A stretch of 5,449 nt of DNA. It comes from Christensenella sp. UBA5399. Its GTDB lineage: Bacteria; Bacillota; Clostridia; Christensenellales; Christensenellaceae. The notes beneath the pieces were generated by a model that was not told the origin of the DNA, did not search any database, and was given only the letters and a program-made list of their open reading frames with translations. The stretch lies in NCBI GenBank assembly GCA_002407725.1, contig DHOD01000161.1, positions 11,656-17,104 on the forward strand. Direction: 5' to 3'. Below are positions 1 to 5,449 of this stretch, one piece after another (the stretch's first letter is position 1; every line of letters begins with the position of its first letter). The translations under genes and the position numbers were made by a program.

Positions 1-42
1 AAATGTTGGGGGCAGCCGGTTAGCGGCTAAAGGAGTATATGT
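1..42 (+). promoter_or_regulatory. minD upstream region with strong ribosome-binding site
   Basis: A strong Shine-Dalgarno sequence, TAAAGGAG at 28-35, lies 7 bases before the minD ATG at 43 and fixes that start. Just before it, AGCCG (14-18) and CGGCT (24-28) can form a 5-bp hairpin with a 5-base loop whose right arm touches the ribosome-binding site. It has no U-tract, so it is not an intrinsic terminator. The three forward frames give stops at 28-30 (TAA) and 21-23 (TAG), and one frame runs on into minD. Any of these could be the tail of an upstream gene, minC being the usual neighbour, but too few codons are visible to identify it. No promoter is recognisable here. Confidence 0.6.
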
Positions 43-834
43 ATGGAAAAAGTCATTGTAATCACATCGGGTAAAGGCGGTGTCGGCAAGACGACATCGA
101 CGGCAAACCTGGGTACGGGCCTTGCCATGGCAGGCAAAAAGGTTGTGCTGATCGACACGGATATCGGGCTTCGCAATCTGGATGTTGTGCTGGGGCTGGA
201 GAACAGGATTGTCTATGACCTGGTCGATGTGGTGGAAGGCACATGCAAACTGAAGCAGGCGCTGATAAGGGACAAGCGTTACGACGGCCTGTACCTGCTG
301 CCTGCCGCGCAGACGCGCAACAAGATGGCGGTATCGCCCGAGCAGATGAAGGAGCTCGTGGAAGAGCTGGAAAAAGAATTTGATTTTGTGCTGATCGATT
401 GCCCCGCGGGCATAGAGCGCGGGTTTAAAAATGCGGTGGCGGGCGCGAAAGCCGCCATTGTCGTCACGGTGCCGGAGGTTTCATCGGTGCGGGACGCGGA
501 CCGCATCATCGGGCTGCTCTCGTCCAGCGGGATAGAGGATGTCCGTTTGCTGATCAACCGCATACGCCCCGACCTTGTCAGGAAAGGCGATATGCTGGCA
601 ATAGACGACACGCTGGAAATACTGGGCATCGAGCTGATCGGTGTCGTGCCGGAGGATGAGACGATATTCCGCTCATCCAACCTGGGTGAACCTGCTGTTG
701 TAGACGACGCTTCCCTGGCGGGCAAAGCATACCGGAATGTGACGGCCAGGATCATGGGTGAAGACATCCCAATCATGGATCTTGAACAGAGCGTTGGGTT
801 CTTTGGCAAGCTGAAGCGGTTATTCTCAAGGTAA
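43..834 (+). CDS. minD: Septum site-determining ATPase MinD
   Basis: MinD is a ParA/MinD-family P-loop ATPase that binds the inner face of the membrane as an ATP dimer, recruits MinC to block FtsZ assembly away from midcell, and is released when MinE stimulates ATP hydrolysis. The 263-residue protein has the expected family length. Visible motifs are the deviant Walker A KGGVGKTT at residues 11-18 (signature Lys11 and P-loop Lys16), Asp40 in the DTDIGLRNLD segment (switch I, residues 38-47), and the Walker A' motif DCPAG at 119-123. The C-terminal amphipathic membrane-targeting helix is clear at about 252-263 (GFFGKLKRLFSR). The start is supported by TAAAGGAG 7 bases upstream. minE follows after 21 bases, so the two are almost certainly co-transcribed. 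No missing catalytic residue or frameshift is seen. The identification is secure; the organism-specific oscillation behaviour is inferred from the presence of MinE. Confidence 0.98.
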   Translation: MEKVIVITSGKGGVGKTTSTANLGTGLAMAGKKVVLIDTDIGLRNLDVVLGLENRIVYDLVDVVEGTCKLKQALIRDKRYDGLYLLPAAQTRNKMAVSPEQMKELVEELEKEFDFVLIDCPAGIERGFKNAVAGAKAAIVVTVPEVSSVRDADRIIGLLSSSGIEDVRLLINRIRPDLVRKGDMLAIDDTLEILGIELIGVVPEDETIFRSSNLGEPAVVDDASLAGKAYRNVTARIMGEDIPIMDLEQSVGFFGKLKRLFSR

Positions 835-855
835 CCGGGGAAGGGGCAAAGCGGC

Positions 856-1143
856 ATGGGATGGTTTTTTAACAGGAAAAAGAGCAGCCAGGTAGCAAAA
901 GACAGGCTAAAGCTGGTGTTGATATACGATAGGGCGGGAACCTCAAACAATGACGATATGATCAACATGATGAAGCGGGATATCCTGCAGGTCATATCAA
1001 AATATGTAGAAATAGACGAGCAGGAGTTTGAGATGGACTTCCGGAGCGTGCAAAGTGACGAGGACGGCGTGTCCTCGCAACTCGTTGCAAATATTCCTAT
1101 ACGGAAAATCAAGCAACAAATGCTGAAAAATACAGGGAGATGA
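856..1143 (+). CDS. minE: Cell division topological specificity factor MinE
   Basis: MinE stimulates the MinD ATPase and removes MinD from the membrane, so that MinC inhibition is kept away from midcell. The 95-residue product is close to the usual family length. The N-terminus GWFFNRKK (residues 2-9) looks like the short amphipathic membrane-binding segment. The stretch AKDRLKLVLIYDRA (14-27) is the characteristic anti-MinCD region that converts between a beta strand and a MinD-contacting helix. Residues about 32-86 match the topological specificity domain, including MKRDILQVISKYV (39-51) and a final strand near LVANIPIRK (76-84). The start at 856 has an AAGGGG Shine-Dalgarno-like sequence at 841-846. 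It lies 21 bases after minD and directly before a terminator, so it is probably the last gene of the min transcription unit. The presence of MinE distinguishes this system from the MinJ/DivIVA arrangement of Bacillus. Confidence 0.97.
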   Translation: MGWFFNRKKSSQVAKDRLKLVLIYDRAGTSNNDDMINMMKRDILQVISKYVEIDEQEFEMDFRSVQSDEDGVSSQLVANIPIRKIKQQMLKNTGR

Positions 1144-1163
1144 GCCCGAAAGCACGAAGATGC

Positions 1164-1197
1164 AAAAACAACACCCGCGCATTTACGCGGGTGTTTT
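1164..1197 (+). terminator. Intrinsic terminator after minE
   Basis: AACACCCGCG at 1170-1179 pairs perfectly with CGCGGGTGTT at 1186-1195 around the 6-base loop CATTTA. This gives a 10-bp GC-rich stem, and the T run at 1194-1197 follows. It begins 26 bases after the minE stop. The forward U-tract is short (four T, two of them in the stem, then ACA), so some read-through into rodA is possible. On the opposite strand the A run at 1164-1168 would give a longer U-tract, so the element could also stop antisense transcription. Confidence 0.85.
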
Positions 1198-1222
1198 ACA
1201 GAGGTTGGCGGTTGTATAAAAA
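1195..1222 (+). promoter_or_regulatory. Weak candidate sigma-A promoter upstream of rodA
   Basis: TTTACA at 1195-1200 (5 of 6 matches to TTGACA) is followed after 16 bases by TAAAAA at 1217-1222 (4 of 6 matches to TATAAT), within the A/T-rich run TATAAAAAAT. The -35 element begins inside the 3' arm of the minE terminator. TATAAA at 1215-1220 is a better -10 hexamer but has no acceptable -35 at 16-18 bases. A promoter is expected somewhere in 1198-1336 because a terminator precedes rodA, but none of the candidates is strong. The rest of that interval shows no recognised riboswitch or RNA. Confidence 0.25.
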
Positions 1223-1336
1223 ATAGGAGATTTTGCCTTGAATAGTGCGCGGAATTTGAATGGCCTATTGGCGGCTTGGCGTCGGCCTTGCGTAGGATGA
1301 TTGAAAAACCGTGTTGTTGATAGGCGCAGGTATTGA

Positions 1337-2515
1337 ATGAAATCAAATATACTGAACAAACACATGTGGAAATTCACCGATTGGTTTCTTGTGGCAATTA
1401 TTTTTATCATTGTCGCATTTGGCATCCTTTCCATTATCAATGCAACAGCAAGCCCTTTTACCGGTGATGAAACCGGGATCGATGGTATCATAAGCAATCT
1501 GAACCTGGGCTATGCCGAGCGGCAGCTGATGTTTTTTGGGGTAGGGCTGGCGGCAATGTTCCTGTGTATGCTGGCCGATTATCATGTTGTTGCCAATATT
1601 GTGGAGTATATTTACTGGGCCTGTGTACTGCTGCTCGTCGCGGTGCTCATTTTTGGCAAGGAAGTCAACGGTACCGCGGGTTGGTTCCGGATTGGTGATT
1701 ATGGTATACAGCCCAGCGAATTTGCCAAGCTGGGCGTGATACTGGCGCTGGCCAAATCAATATCGGCCAAGACGGAAGGGCACGAGGAAGGCATCACAAA
1801 GTTTAAAGATATATTGCCGGCGCTTTGGCACTTTGCGATTCCCTTTGTGCTGATATTGGCGCAGCCGGATTTTGGCACGGCAATTGTTTATGCCTTTATC
1901 TTCTTCGTGATGCTTTTTATGGCGAAGACACATTGGAAAATCATGCTGCTGATCATTGTGATCGCGATTGCCATTATCCCAATCGCGTTCCAGTTTATGC
2001 AGGATTACCAGCAGACCAGGTTGATGTCGTTCTTTTTTCCGGAGGAATACCAGAGTGCGGAGACGGCCGACGCGCGCCTGCAGGTGGACCAGGCCAAAAT
2101 GGCGATCGGCTCGGGCGGGCTCTGGGGCAAGGGACTCTTTGCGCCGGGTGCGCTCTCTAACCTGGATTATGTGCCGGAGAAGCATAACGACTTTATATTT
2201 GCAGTGACGGTAGAGGCGTTCGGTTTTGTGGGCGGGGCCATACTGATCGTGCTTTACTTTATATTGATATTGCGCACGTTTATGCTTGCGATGCGCGCAC
2301 GGGACGATTTTGGCGCATACATCATTGTGGGCGTGGCGGCCATGACGGTTTTTCATGTGGTGGAAAACATCGGCATGAACCTGGATGTGCTGCCGGTTAC
2401 GGGTATTCCCCTGCCGTTTTTCAGTTATGGGGGCTCCAGCCTGCTGACCAATATGATTGCCTATGGGATGGTGCTCAGCGTGGATATGCGGCGTACGCGA
2501 TGGCCGATTGGGTAG
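1337..2515 (+). CDS. rodA: RodA/FtsW/SpoVE-family peptidoglycan glycosyltransferase, probably RodA
   Basis: SEDS-family integral membrane protein that polymerises lipid II into glycan strands together with a class B penicillin-binding protein. The 392 residues contain about ten hydrophobic segments, for example at 15-34, 64-81, 92-107, 165-196, 201-219, 299-313, 327-343 and 355-382. Family landmarks are GWFRIG with QPSEFAKLG (115-134), QPDFGTA (176-182), the periplasmic-loop motif VPEKHNDFIFA (279-289) with Asp285 as the expected catalytic aspartate, and the C-terminal GIPLPFFSYGGSSLL motif (356-370). An in-frame TGA at 1334-1336 directly precedes the ATG, so no longer start exists; the ribosome-binding site is weak (GCAGG ending at 1330). 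RodA is preferred over FtsW or SpoVE because of the min-gene context, which in Clostridia usually carries rodA, but sequence alone does not firmly separate these paralogues. The loop between the first two membrane segments (about 35-62) is fairly long. Confidence 0.92.
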   Translation: MKSNILNKHMWKFTDWFLVAIIFIIVAFGILSIINATASPFTGDETGIDGIISNLNLGYAERQLMFFGVGLAAMFLCMLADYHVVANIVEYIYWACVLLLVAVLIFGKEVNGTAGWFRIGDYGIQPSEFAKLGVILALAKSISAKTEGHEEGITKFKDILPALWHFAIPFVLILAQPDFGTAIVYAFIFFVMLFMAKTHWKIMLLIIVIAIAIIPIAFQFMQDYQQTRLMSFFFPEEYQSAETADARLQVDQAKMAIGSGGLWGKGLFAPGALSNLDYVPEKHNDFIFAVTVEAFGFVGGAILIVLYFILILRTFMLAMRARDDFGAYIIVGVAAMTVFHVVENIGMNLDVLPVTGIPLPFFSYGGSSLLTNMIAYGMVLSVDMRRTRWPIG

Positions 2516-2533
2516 GGAATGAGGTGCGTGTGA

Positions 2534-4345
2534 ATGTTGCTTGACAGGGTGGAAAAACCCGCCAGGTATACGGGCGGGGAATTGAACAGTATATATAAGC
2601 AGGATGCGGAAATAAACTTTGCGTTGTGTTTTCCGGATGTTTACGAGGTGGGCATGAGTCACCTGGGGATCAATATCCTGTACGAAGTATTGAACGCGCT
2701 GGACTTTGTGTATGTGCAGCGCGCTTTTTGTCCTTGGGTGGACATGATGGATGAACTTAGAAAGAGCGGGGAAAAGCTGGCGACGTTGGAAATGCAACAG
2801 CCGCTTGATGCGTTTGACCTGGTGGGTTTTAACCTCTCGTACGAGATGTGCTATTCCAATGTGCTTGCCATGCTGGACCTGGGGGGGATTCCCCTGCTTG
2901 CGGACGAGCGTGACGACAGCTGTCCCGTGGTGGTTGGCGGTGGCGCGTGCACGGTCAATCCGGAGCCGATGGCCGCGTTTTTCGATCTGTTTGTGATAGG
3001 CGAGGGCGAGGAAGTAACGGGCGAATTGTGCGCGCTGTTGCGGGAGCACAAACGGCGCGGTTTTGTAAGGGCGGATTTTTTGAAAGAAGCGGCGGCCATA
3101 GAGGGCGTGTATGTGCCTTCGCTTTATGAAGTGGCATATAACGATGATGGAACGGTGCGGCAGGTGACGGCGGCAGACGGTGCGCCGCAAAAAGTAAAGC
3201 GGCGGTTTGTGGCGGATTTTGACGCGGTGCGGACAATTGCCCGGCCGGTGGTTCCGTACATCGAGACAGTGCACGACCGGTGCACACTGGAGATTATGCG
3301 GGGGTGCTCCAATGGATGTCGCTTTTGTCAAGCGGGATATGTCACGCGCCCGGTGCGTCACAGACAAAAGGACACGGTAATCGGCAGCGCGAACGATGTG
3401 ATAAATGCGACTGGATATGACGAAATCTCTTTGTGCTCTTTATCATCCGGCGATCATCCGCAGATCAGGGAGCTGATTGAAGGCCTGATCGGTCAATTCA
3501 AGGAAAAGCGCGTGTCTGTTTCATTGCCTTCCATGCGCGTCAACAGTTTTGATTTTGCGGAACAGCTAAACCAGGTACGCCGCACGGGCCTGACATTTGC
3601 GCCCGAGGCGGGGACGCAACGCCTGCGGGACGTCATCAACAAAAATATCACCGACGAGGAGATATTGGGCGCCGCCGCAAAGGCGTTTGAAGCAGGCGCA
3701 AACAGGATCAAGCTGTATTTTATGACAGGGCTGCCGACGGAAACAGATGCCGACCTGGATGGAATCGCGGATTTGGTACGCAGGATACAGGGCCAATATT
3801 TCAAGATACCCAAGCAGGAGCGGAACGGTTCGCTGACCATCACGGCAAGCGCGTCCTGCTTTGTACCAAAGCCCGGCACGCCATTTCAGTGGGATGCGCA
3901 GGATACGGTGCAGCGCATGAAGGAAAAGCAATATTATCTGAAAGACAGGCTGAAGATACGCGGCGTACGGTTTAATTACCACGATGCGCAACTGAGCTTC
4001 CTTGAAGCGGCGTTCGCGCGGGGGGACAGGCGGATTGCGCCGGTCATTTTGCAGGCGTACAAAAGCGGCGCCGTCATGGATGCGTGGCAGGAACATTTTG
4101 CATATGTGCGGTATGAGCAGGCGTTTGAAGAGCAGGGCGTCGATCCATGTTTTTATGCGCTGAGGGAGAGGGAATATGAAGAAGTGTTGCCGTGGGCGCA
4201 TATCGACAGCCTTGTTTCCTATGACTACCTGGTGCGCGAACGTGAAAAAGCGTACGGGGGCGAAGTCACGCCCGATTGCAGAAAAACATGCGCGGGCTGT
4301 GGCCTGCAGGTGCGGTGCACGTTGCATGGGGGTGCGCCGGCATGA
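2534..4345 (+). CDS. Uncharacterised radical SAM protein with N-terminal B12-binding-like domain (TIGR03960 type)
   Basis: The 603-residue protein resembles the TIGR03960 family of conserved radical SAM proteins, whose reaction and substrate are not known to me. Residues about 25-165 look like a cobalamin-binding-type Rossmann domain (FPDVYEVGMSHLGINIL at 33-49, VVVGGGACTVNPEPM at 132-146, VIGEGEE at 154-160), but there is no DxHxxG base-off histidine motif. The radical SAM core starts at about 245 with the [4Fe-4S] ligands Cys258, Cys262 and Cys265 (CxxxCxxC in GCSNGCRFCQAG). It continues through SLPSMR (330-335), FAPEAGTQRLRDVINK (355-370) and KLYFMTGLPTETDAD (393-407). The C-terminus carries a second cysteine group, Cys582, Cys586, Cys589 and Cys595. 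The start at 2534 has GAGGTG at 2521-2526 and lies 18 bases after rodA. The stop overlaps the next gene by 4 bases, indicating translational coupling to its DUF2344 partner. Family assignment is confident; function is unknown. Confidence 0.92.
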   Translation: MLLDRVEKPARYTGGELNSIYKQDAEINFALCFPDVYEVGMSHLGINILYEVLNALDFVYVQRAFCPWVDMMDELRKSGEKLATLEMQQPLDAFDLVGFNLSYEMCYSNVLAMLDLGGIPLLADERDDSCPVVVGGGACTVNPEPMAAFFDLFVIGEGEEVTGELCALLREHKRRGFVRADFLKEAAAIEGVYVPSLYEVAYNDDGTVRQVTAADGAPQKVKRRFVADFDAVRTIARPVVPYIETVHDRCTLEIMRGCSNGCRFCQAGYVTRPVRHRQKDTVIGSANDVINATGYDEISLCSLSSGDHPQIRELIEGLIGQFKEKRVSVSLPSMRVNSFDFAEQLNQVRRTGLTFAPEAGTQRLRDVINKNITDEEILGAAAKAFEAGANRIKLYFMTGLPTETDADLDGIADLVRRIQGQYFKIPKQERNGSLTITASASCFVPKPGTPFQWDAQDTVQRMKEKQYYLKDRLKIRGVRFNYHDAQLSFLEAAFARGDRRIAPVILQAYKSGAVMDAWQEHFAYVRYEQAFEEQGVDPCFYALREREYEEVLPWAHIDSLVSYDYLVREREKAYGGEVTPDCRKTCAGCGLQVRCTLHGGAPA

Positions 4346-5022
4346 GGGTGTTGATCAGGTATGCGCGCAGCGGCCCGGCGCGGTATATCTCCCATTTGGA
4401 TATGCAGCGCGTGTTTGCGCGGGCCATCCGGCGGTCCGGCATTACTGTGGAATATTCGCAAGGGTTTAACCCGCATATACTGATGTCCTTCGCGTCGCCG
4501 CTTTCGGTGGGCTACGCAACGGAAGCGGACTATCTGGAATTGATGGTCGGGGCGGGGGAGGATTTGGGAAGCATTGGGGCGCGCTTAAACGATGCCATGA
4601 CCGGCGATATAGAGGTGACGTTTGCCGGAAGCCTGGAAAACATCAAGGGAAAATTGATGGCGCTCAACCATTCCGCCGCCTACCGTATTGCATTTGCCCT
4701 TGAAAATGCGCATGACTGTGATAAAATAGAGAAAGCTGTTCATGAGATTATGGACAGTGGGGAGTATATCGTAAAAGACCGGAAAGGCCGCGAGAAGGAC
4801 ATTGCGGCGTTGATATTACAGGCTGCGGTGCAGGGAGATACCGTAAATACGGTTCTCAAAAACTCCAGCGTAGCTGCGATGAACCCGAGGCTTTTTGTGG
4901 ACGCCGTACTGGACGGGACAGGGCTTACGGCCGCCTGCGCCATCACGCGCACGGAATGTTACGCGTGCTATGACGGAAAGACGGTCCCGTTCTCGGATTT
5001 GTGCGGGAAGCCGGATGCTTGA
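4342..5022 (+). CDS. Radical SAM-linked protein of unknown function (DUF2344 / TIGR03936 type)
   Basis: This 226-residue protein matches the DUF2344 family, which occurs next to, or fused to the C-terminus of, TIGR03960-type radical SAM proteins. The family signature is at the N-terminus: IRYARSGPARYISHLDMQR (5-23) followed by YSQGFNPHILMSFASPLSVGY (38-58) and EADYLEL (61-67). The chosen ATG at 4342 overlaps the preceding stop as ATGA, has GGGGG at 4328-4332, and places the conserved MRVLIRYARSG exactly at the N-terminus. The same frame is open back to an ATG at 4276, but those 22 residues lie inside the radical SAM gene and do not resemble the family. The C-terminal part is less conserved and contains Cys206-x2-Cys209 and Cys221, which might bind metal. 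No membrane segment or signal peptide is seen. The role is presumably as partner or substrate-binding subunit of the radical SAM protein; this is inference. Confidence 0.92.
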   Translation: MRVLIRYARSGPARYISHLDMQRVFARAIRRSGITVEYSQGFNPHILMSFASPLSVGYATEADYLELMVGAGEDLGSIGARLNDAMTGDIEVTFAGSLENIKGKLMALNHSAAYRIAFALENAHDCDKIEKAVHEIMDSGEYIVKDRKGREKDIAALILQAAVQGDTVNTVLKNSSVAAMNPRLFVDAVLDGTGLTAACAITRTECYACYDGKTVPFSDLCGKPDA

Positions 5023-5034
5023 GTGGTGGGGTGC

Positions 5035-5064
5035 TTGAAGCCGCCTTGCAGATAGATTTATTAT
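5035..5064 (+). promoter_or_regulatory. Candidate sigma-A promoter for the ribonuclease G gene
   Basis: TTGAAG at 5035-5040 (4 of 6 matches to TTGACA) and TATTAT at 5059-5064 (5 of 6 matches to TATAAT) are separated by 18 bases. They lie in the 65-base gap between the DUF2344 gene and the nuclease gene. Transcription would start near 5071, leaving a short leader with the ribosome-binding site TAAGGAG at 5075-5081, 6 bases before the ATG at 5088. No terminator hairpin is visible in the gap, so read-through from the upstream operon is also likely. Confidence 0.4.
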
Positions 5065-5087
5065 TTTTTGTATGTAAGGAGTAATAG

Positions 5088-5449
5088 ATGGTCAAGAGAA
5101 TTATTGCCGACGTGAACCCGCACGAGGCCAGGGTCGCGTTGACCGAGGACGGCAACCTGGTGGAAATTCAGGTTGAGATGCGTGGAAGGGAACGCCTGGT
5201 AGGTAACATATATAAAGGAAGGGTCGCAAACATCATACCGGGGATGCAGGCCGCCTTTGTGGATGTGGGGCTTGACAAGAACGCTTTTTTGTATGCGGGG
5301 GATATCCTGTGTGACGAGCAGGATTTCGAGTTTGACGCGCAGGCAGAGGGGGACCAGATCCGCAAAACGCTGGAGATTCCTAATATAAAGGACATACTGA
5401 AGCCAAATCAGGAAATTATGGTACAGGTGATCAAGCAACCGGGCGGGTC
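5088..5449 (+). CDS. rng: Ribonuclease G/E family endoribonuclease, N-terminal part (runs off window)
   Basis: The first 120 codons of an Rne/Rng-family endoribonuclease are present; the gene is cut by the right edge and remains open to it. The enzyme cleaves single-stranded RNA, in well-studied bacteria acting in mRNA decay and rRNA/tRNA 5' maturation. The protein opens MVKRIIADVNPHEARVAL, followed from about residue 38 by the S1 RNA-binding domain typical of the family: GNIYKGRVANIIPGMQAAFV (39-58) and DVGLDKNAFLY (59-69). Residues 112-120 (VQVIKQPGG) begin the segment that leads into the RNase H-like and 5'-sensor region. The catalytic Asp residues and the Zn-link cysteines would lie beyond the window. 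The start is supported by TAAGGAG 6 bases upstream. The short N-terminus and position suggest RNase G (rng/cafA) rather than a long RNase E, but the missing C-terminus prevents certainty. In related genomes rplU and rpmA usually follow. Confidence 0.92.
   Translation, partial: MVKRIIADVNPHEARVALTEDGNLVEIQVEMRGRERLVGNIYKGRVANIIPGMQAAFVDVGLDKNAFLYAGDILCDEQDFEFDAQAEGDQIRKTLEIPNIKDILKPNQEIMVQVIKQPGG

Noticed and set aside
279..1346. Antisense open frame of 355 codons on the minus strand
   Set aside because: It spans minD, minE, the terminator and the start of rodA. Its Ser/Ile-rich composition is typical of the complement of coding sequence.
1825..2160. Overlapping + strand open frame of 111 codons inside rodA
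   Set aside because: Out-of-frame shadow of a gene with clear conserved motifs, and no recognisable domain.
2947..3129. Overlapping + strand open frame inside the radical SAM gene
   Set aside because: Shadow frame with Arg/Gly-rich composition from GC-rich codons.
3269..3285. Inverted repeat GTGCAC-gaccg-GTGCAC within the radical SAM gene
   Set aside because: Each arm is itself a palindrome and the codons encode conserved residues just ahead of the Fe-S motif. No U-tract or regulatory context was seen.
1757..3367. Long antisense open frame of 536 codons on the minus strand
   Set aside because: It lies opposite rodA and the radical SAM gene, is very rich in His, Arg and Lys, resembles no family, and results from codon bias on the coding strand.
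3566..4327. Antisense open frame of 253 codons opposite the radical SAM gene
   Set aside because: No family resemblance; the opposite strand encodes conserved radical SAM motifs throughout.
4276..4341. Earlier in-frame ATG for the DUF2344 gene
   Set aside because: It would add 22 residues inside the radical SAM gene. The family N-terminus begins at the ATG at 4342, which has the ATGA overlap.

Overview
The window reads as a stretch of chromosome from a Gram-positive anaerobe of the class Clostridia. This is inferred from gene content and order. A MinD with a MinE partner is followed by a RodA/FtsW-type gene, then by an uncharacterised radical SAM protein and its DUF2344 partner, then by a ribonuclease G/E gene; this order is familiar from clostridial genomes, where mreBCD/minC lie upstream and rplU-rpmA downstream. 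Base composition is moderate and codon use looks uniform across the genes. The genus cannot be fixed from this sequence alone. All six genes are on the + strand and there are no mobile elements, CRISPR arrays, tRNAs or rRNAs.

Layout. Positions 1-42 hold the end of whatever lies upstream plus the minD ribosome-binding site. minD (43-834) and minE (856-1143) form a tight pair ending at a hairpin terminator (about 1170-1197). A 193-base gap (1144-1336) holds the terminator, weak promoter-like elements and a possible tiny leader ORF. rodA (1337-2515) follows, and 18 bases later comes the radical SAM gene (TIGR03960-type, 2534-4345). Its stop codon overlaps the start of the DUF2344/TIGR03936-type 'radical SAM-linked' gene (4342-5022) by 4 bases. 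A 65-base gap with a plausible sigma-A promoter precedes the ribonuclease G/E gene (5088 to beyond the right edge).

How the genes work together. MinD and MinE set the position of the division septum by regulating where the MinC inhibitor acts. RodA polymerises peptidoglycan glycan strands for cell elongation, so the left half is a cell-shape and division module. The right half pairs two conserved proteins of unknown function with an RNA-processing nuclease, which hints at an RNA or ribosome-related role for the pair; this is inference only. The radical SAM/DUF2344 pair is the least understood and most interesting part of the window. It is a conserved family pair rather than something new to this genome, and I saw no evidence for a wholly novel system.
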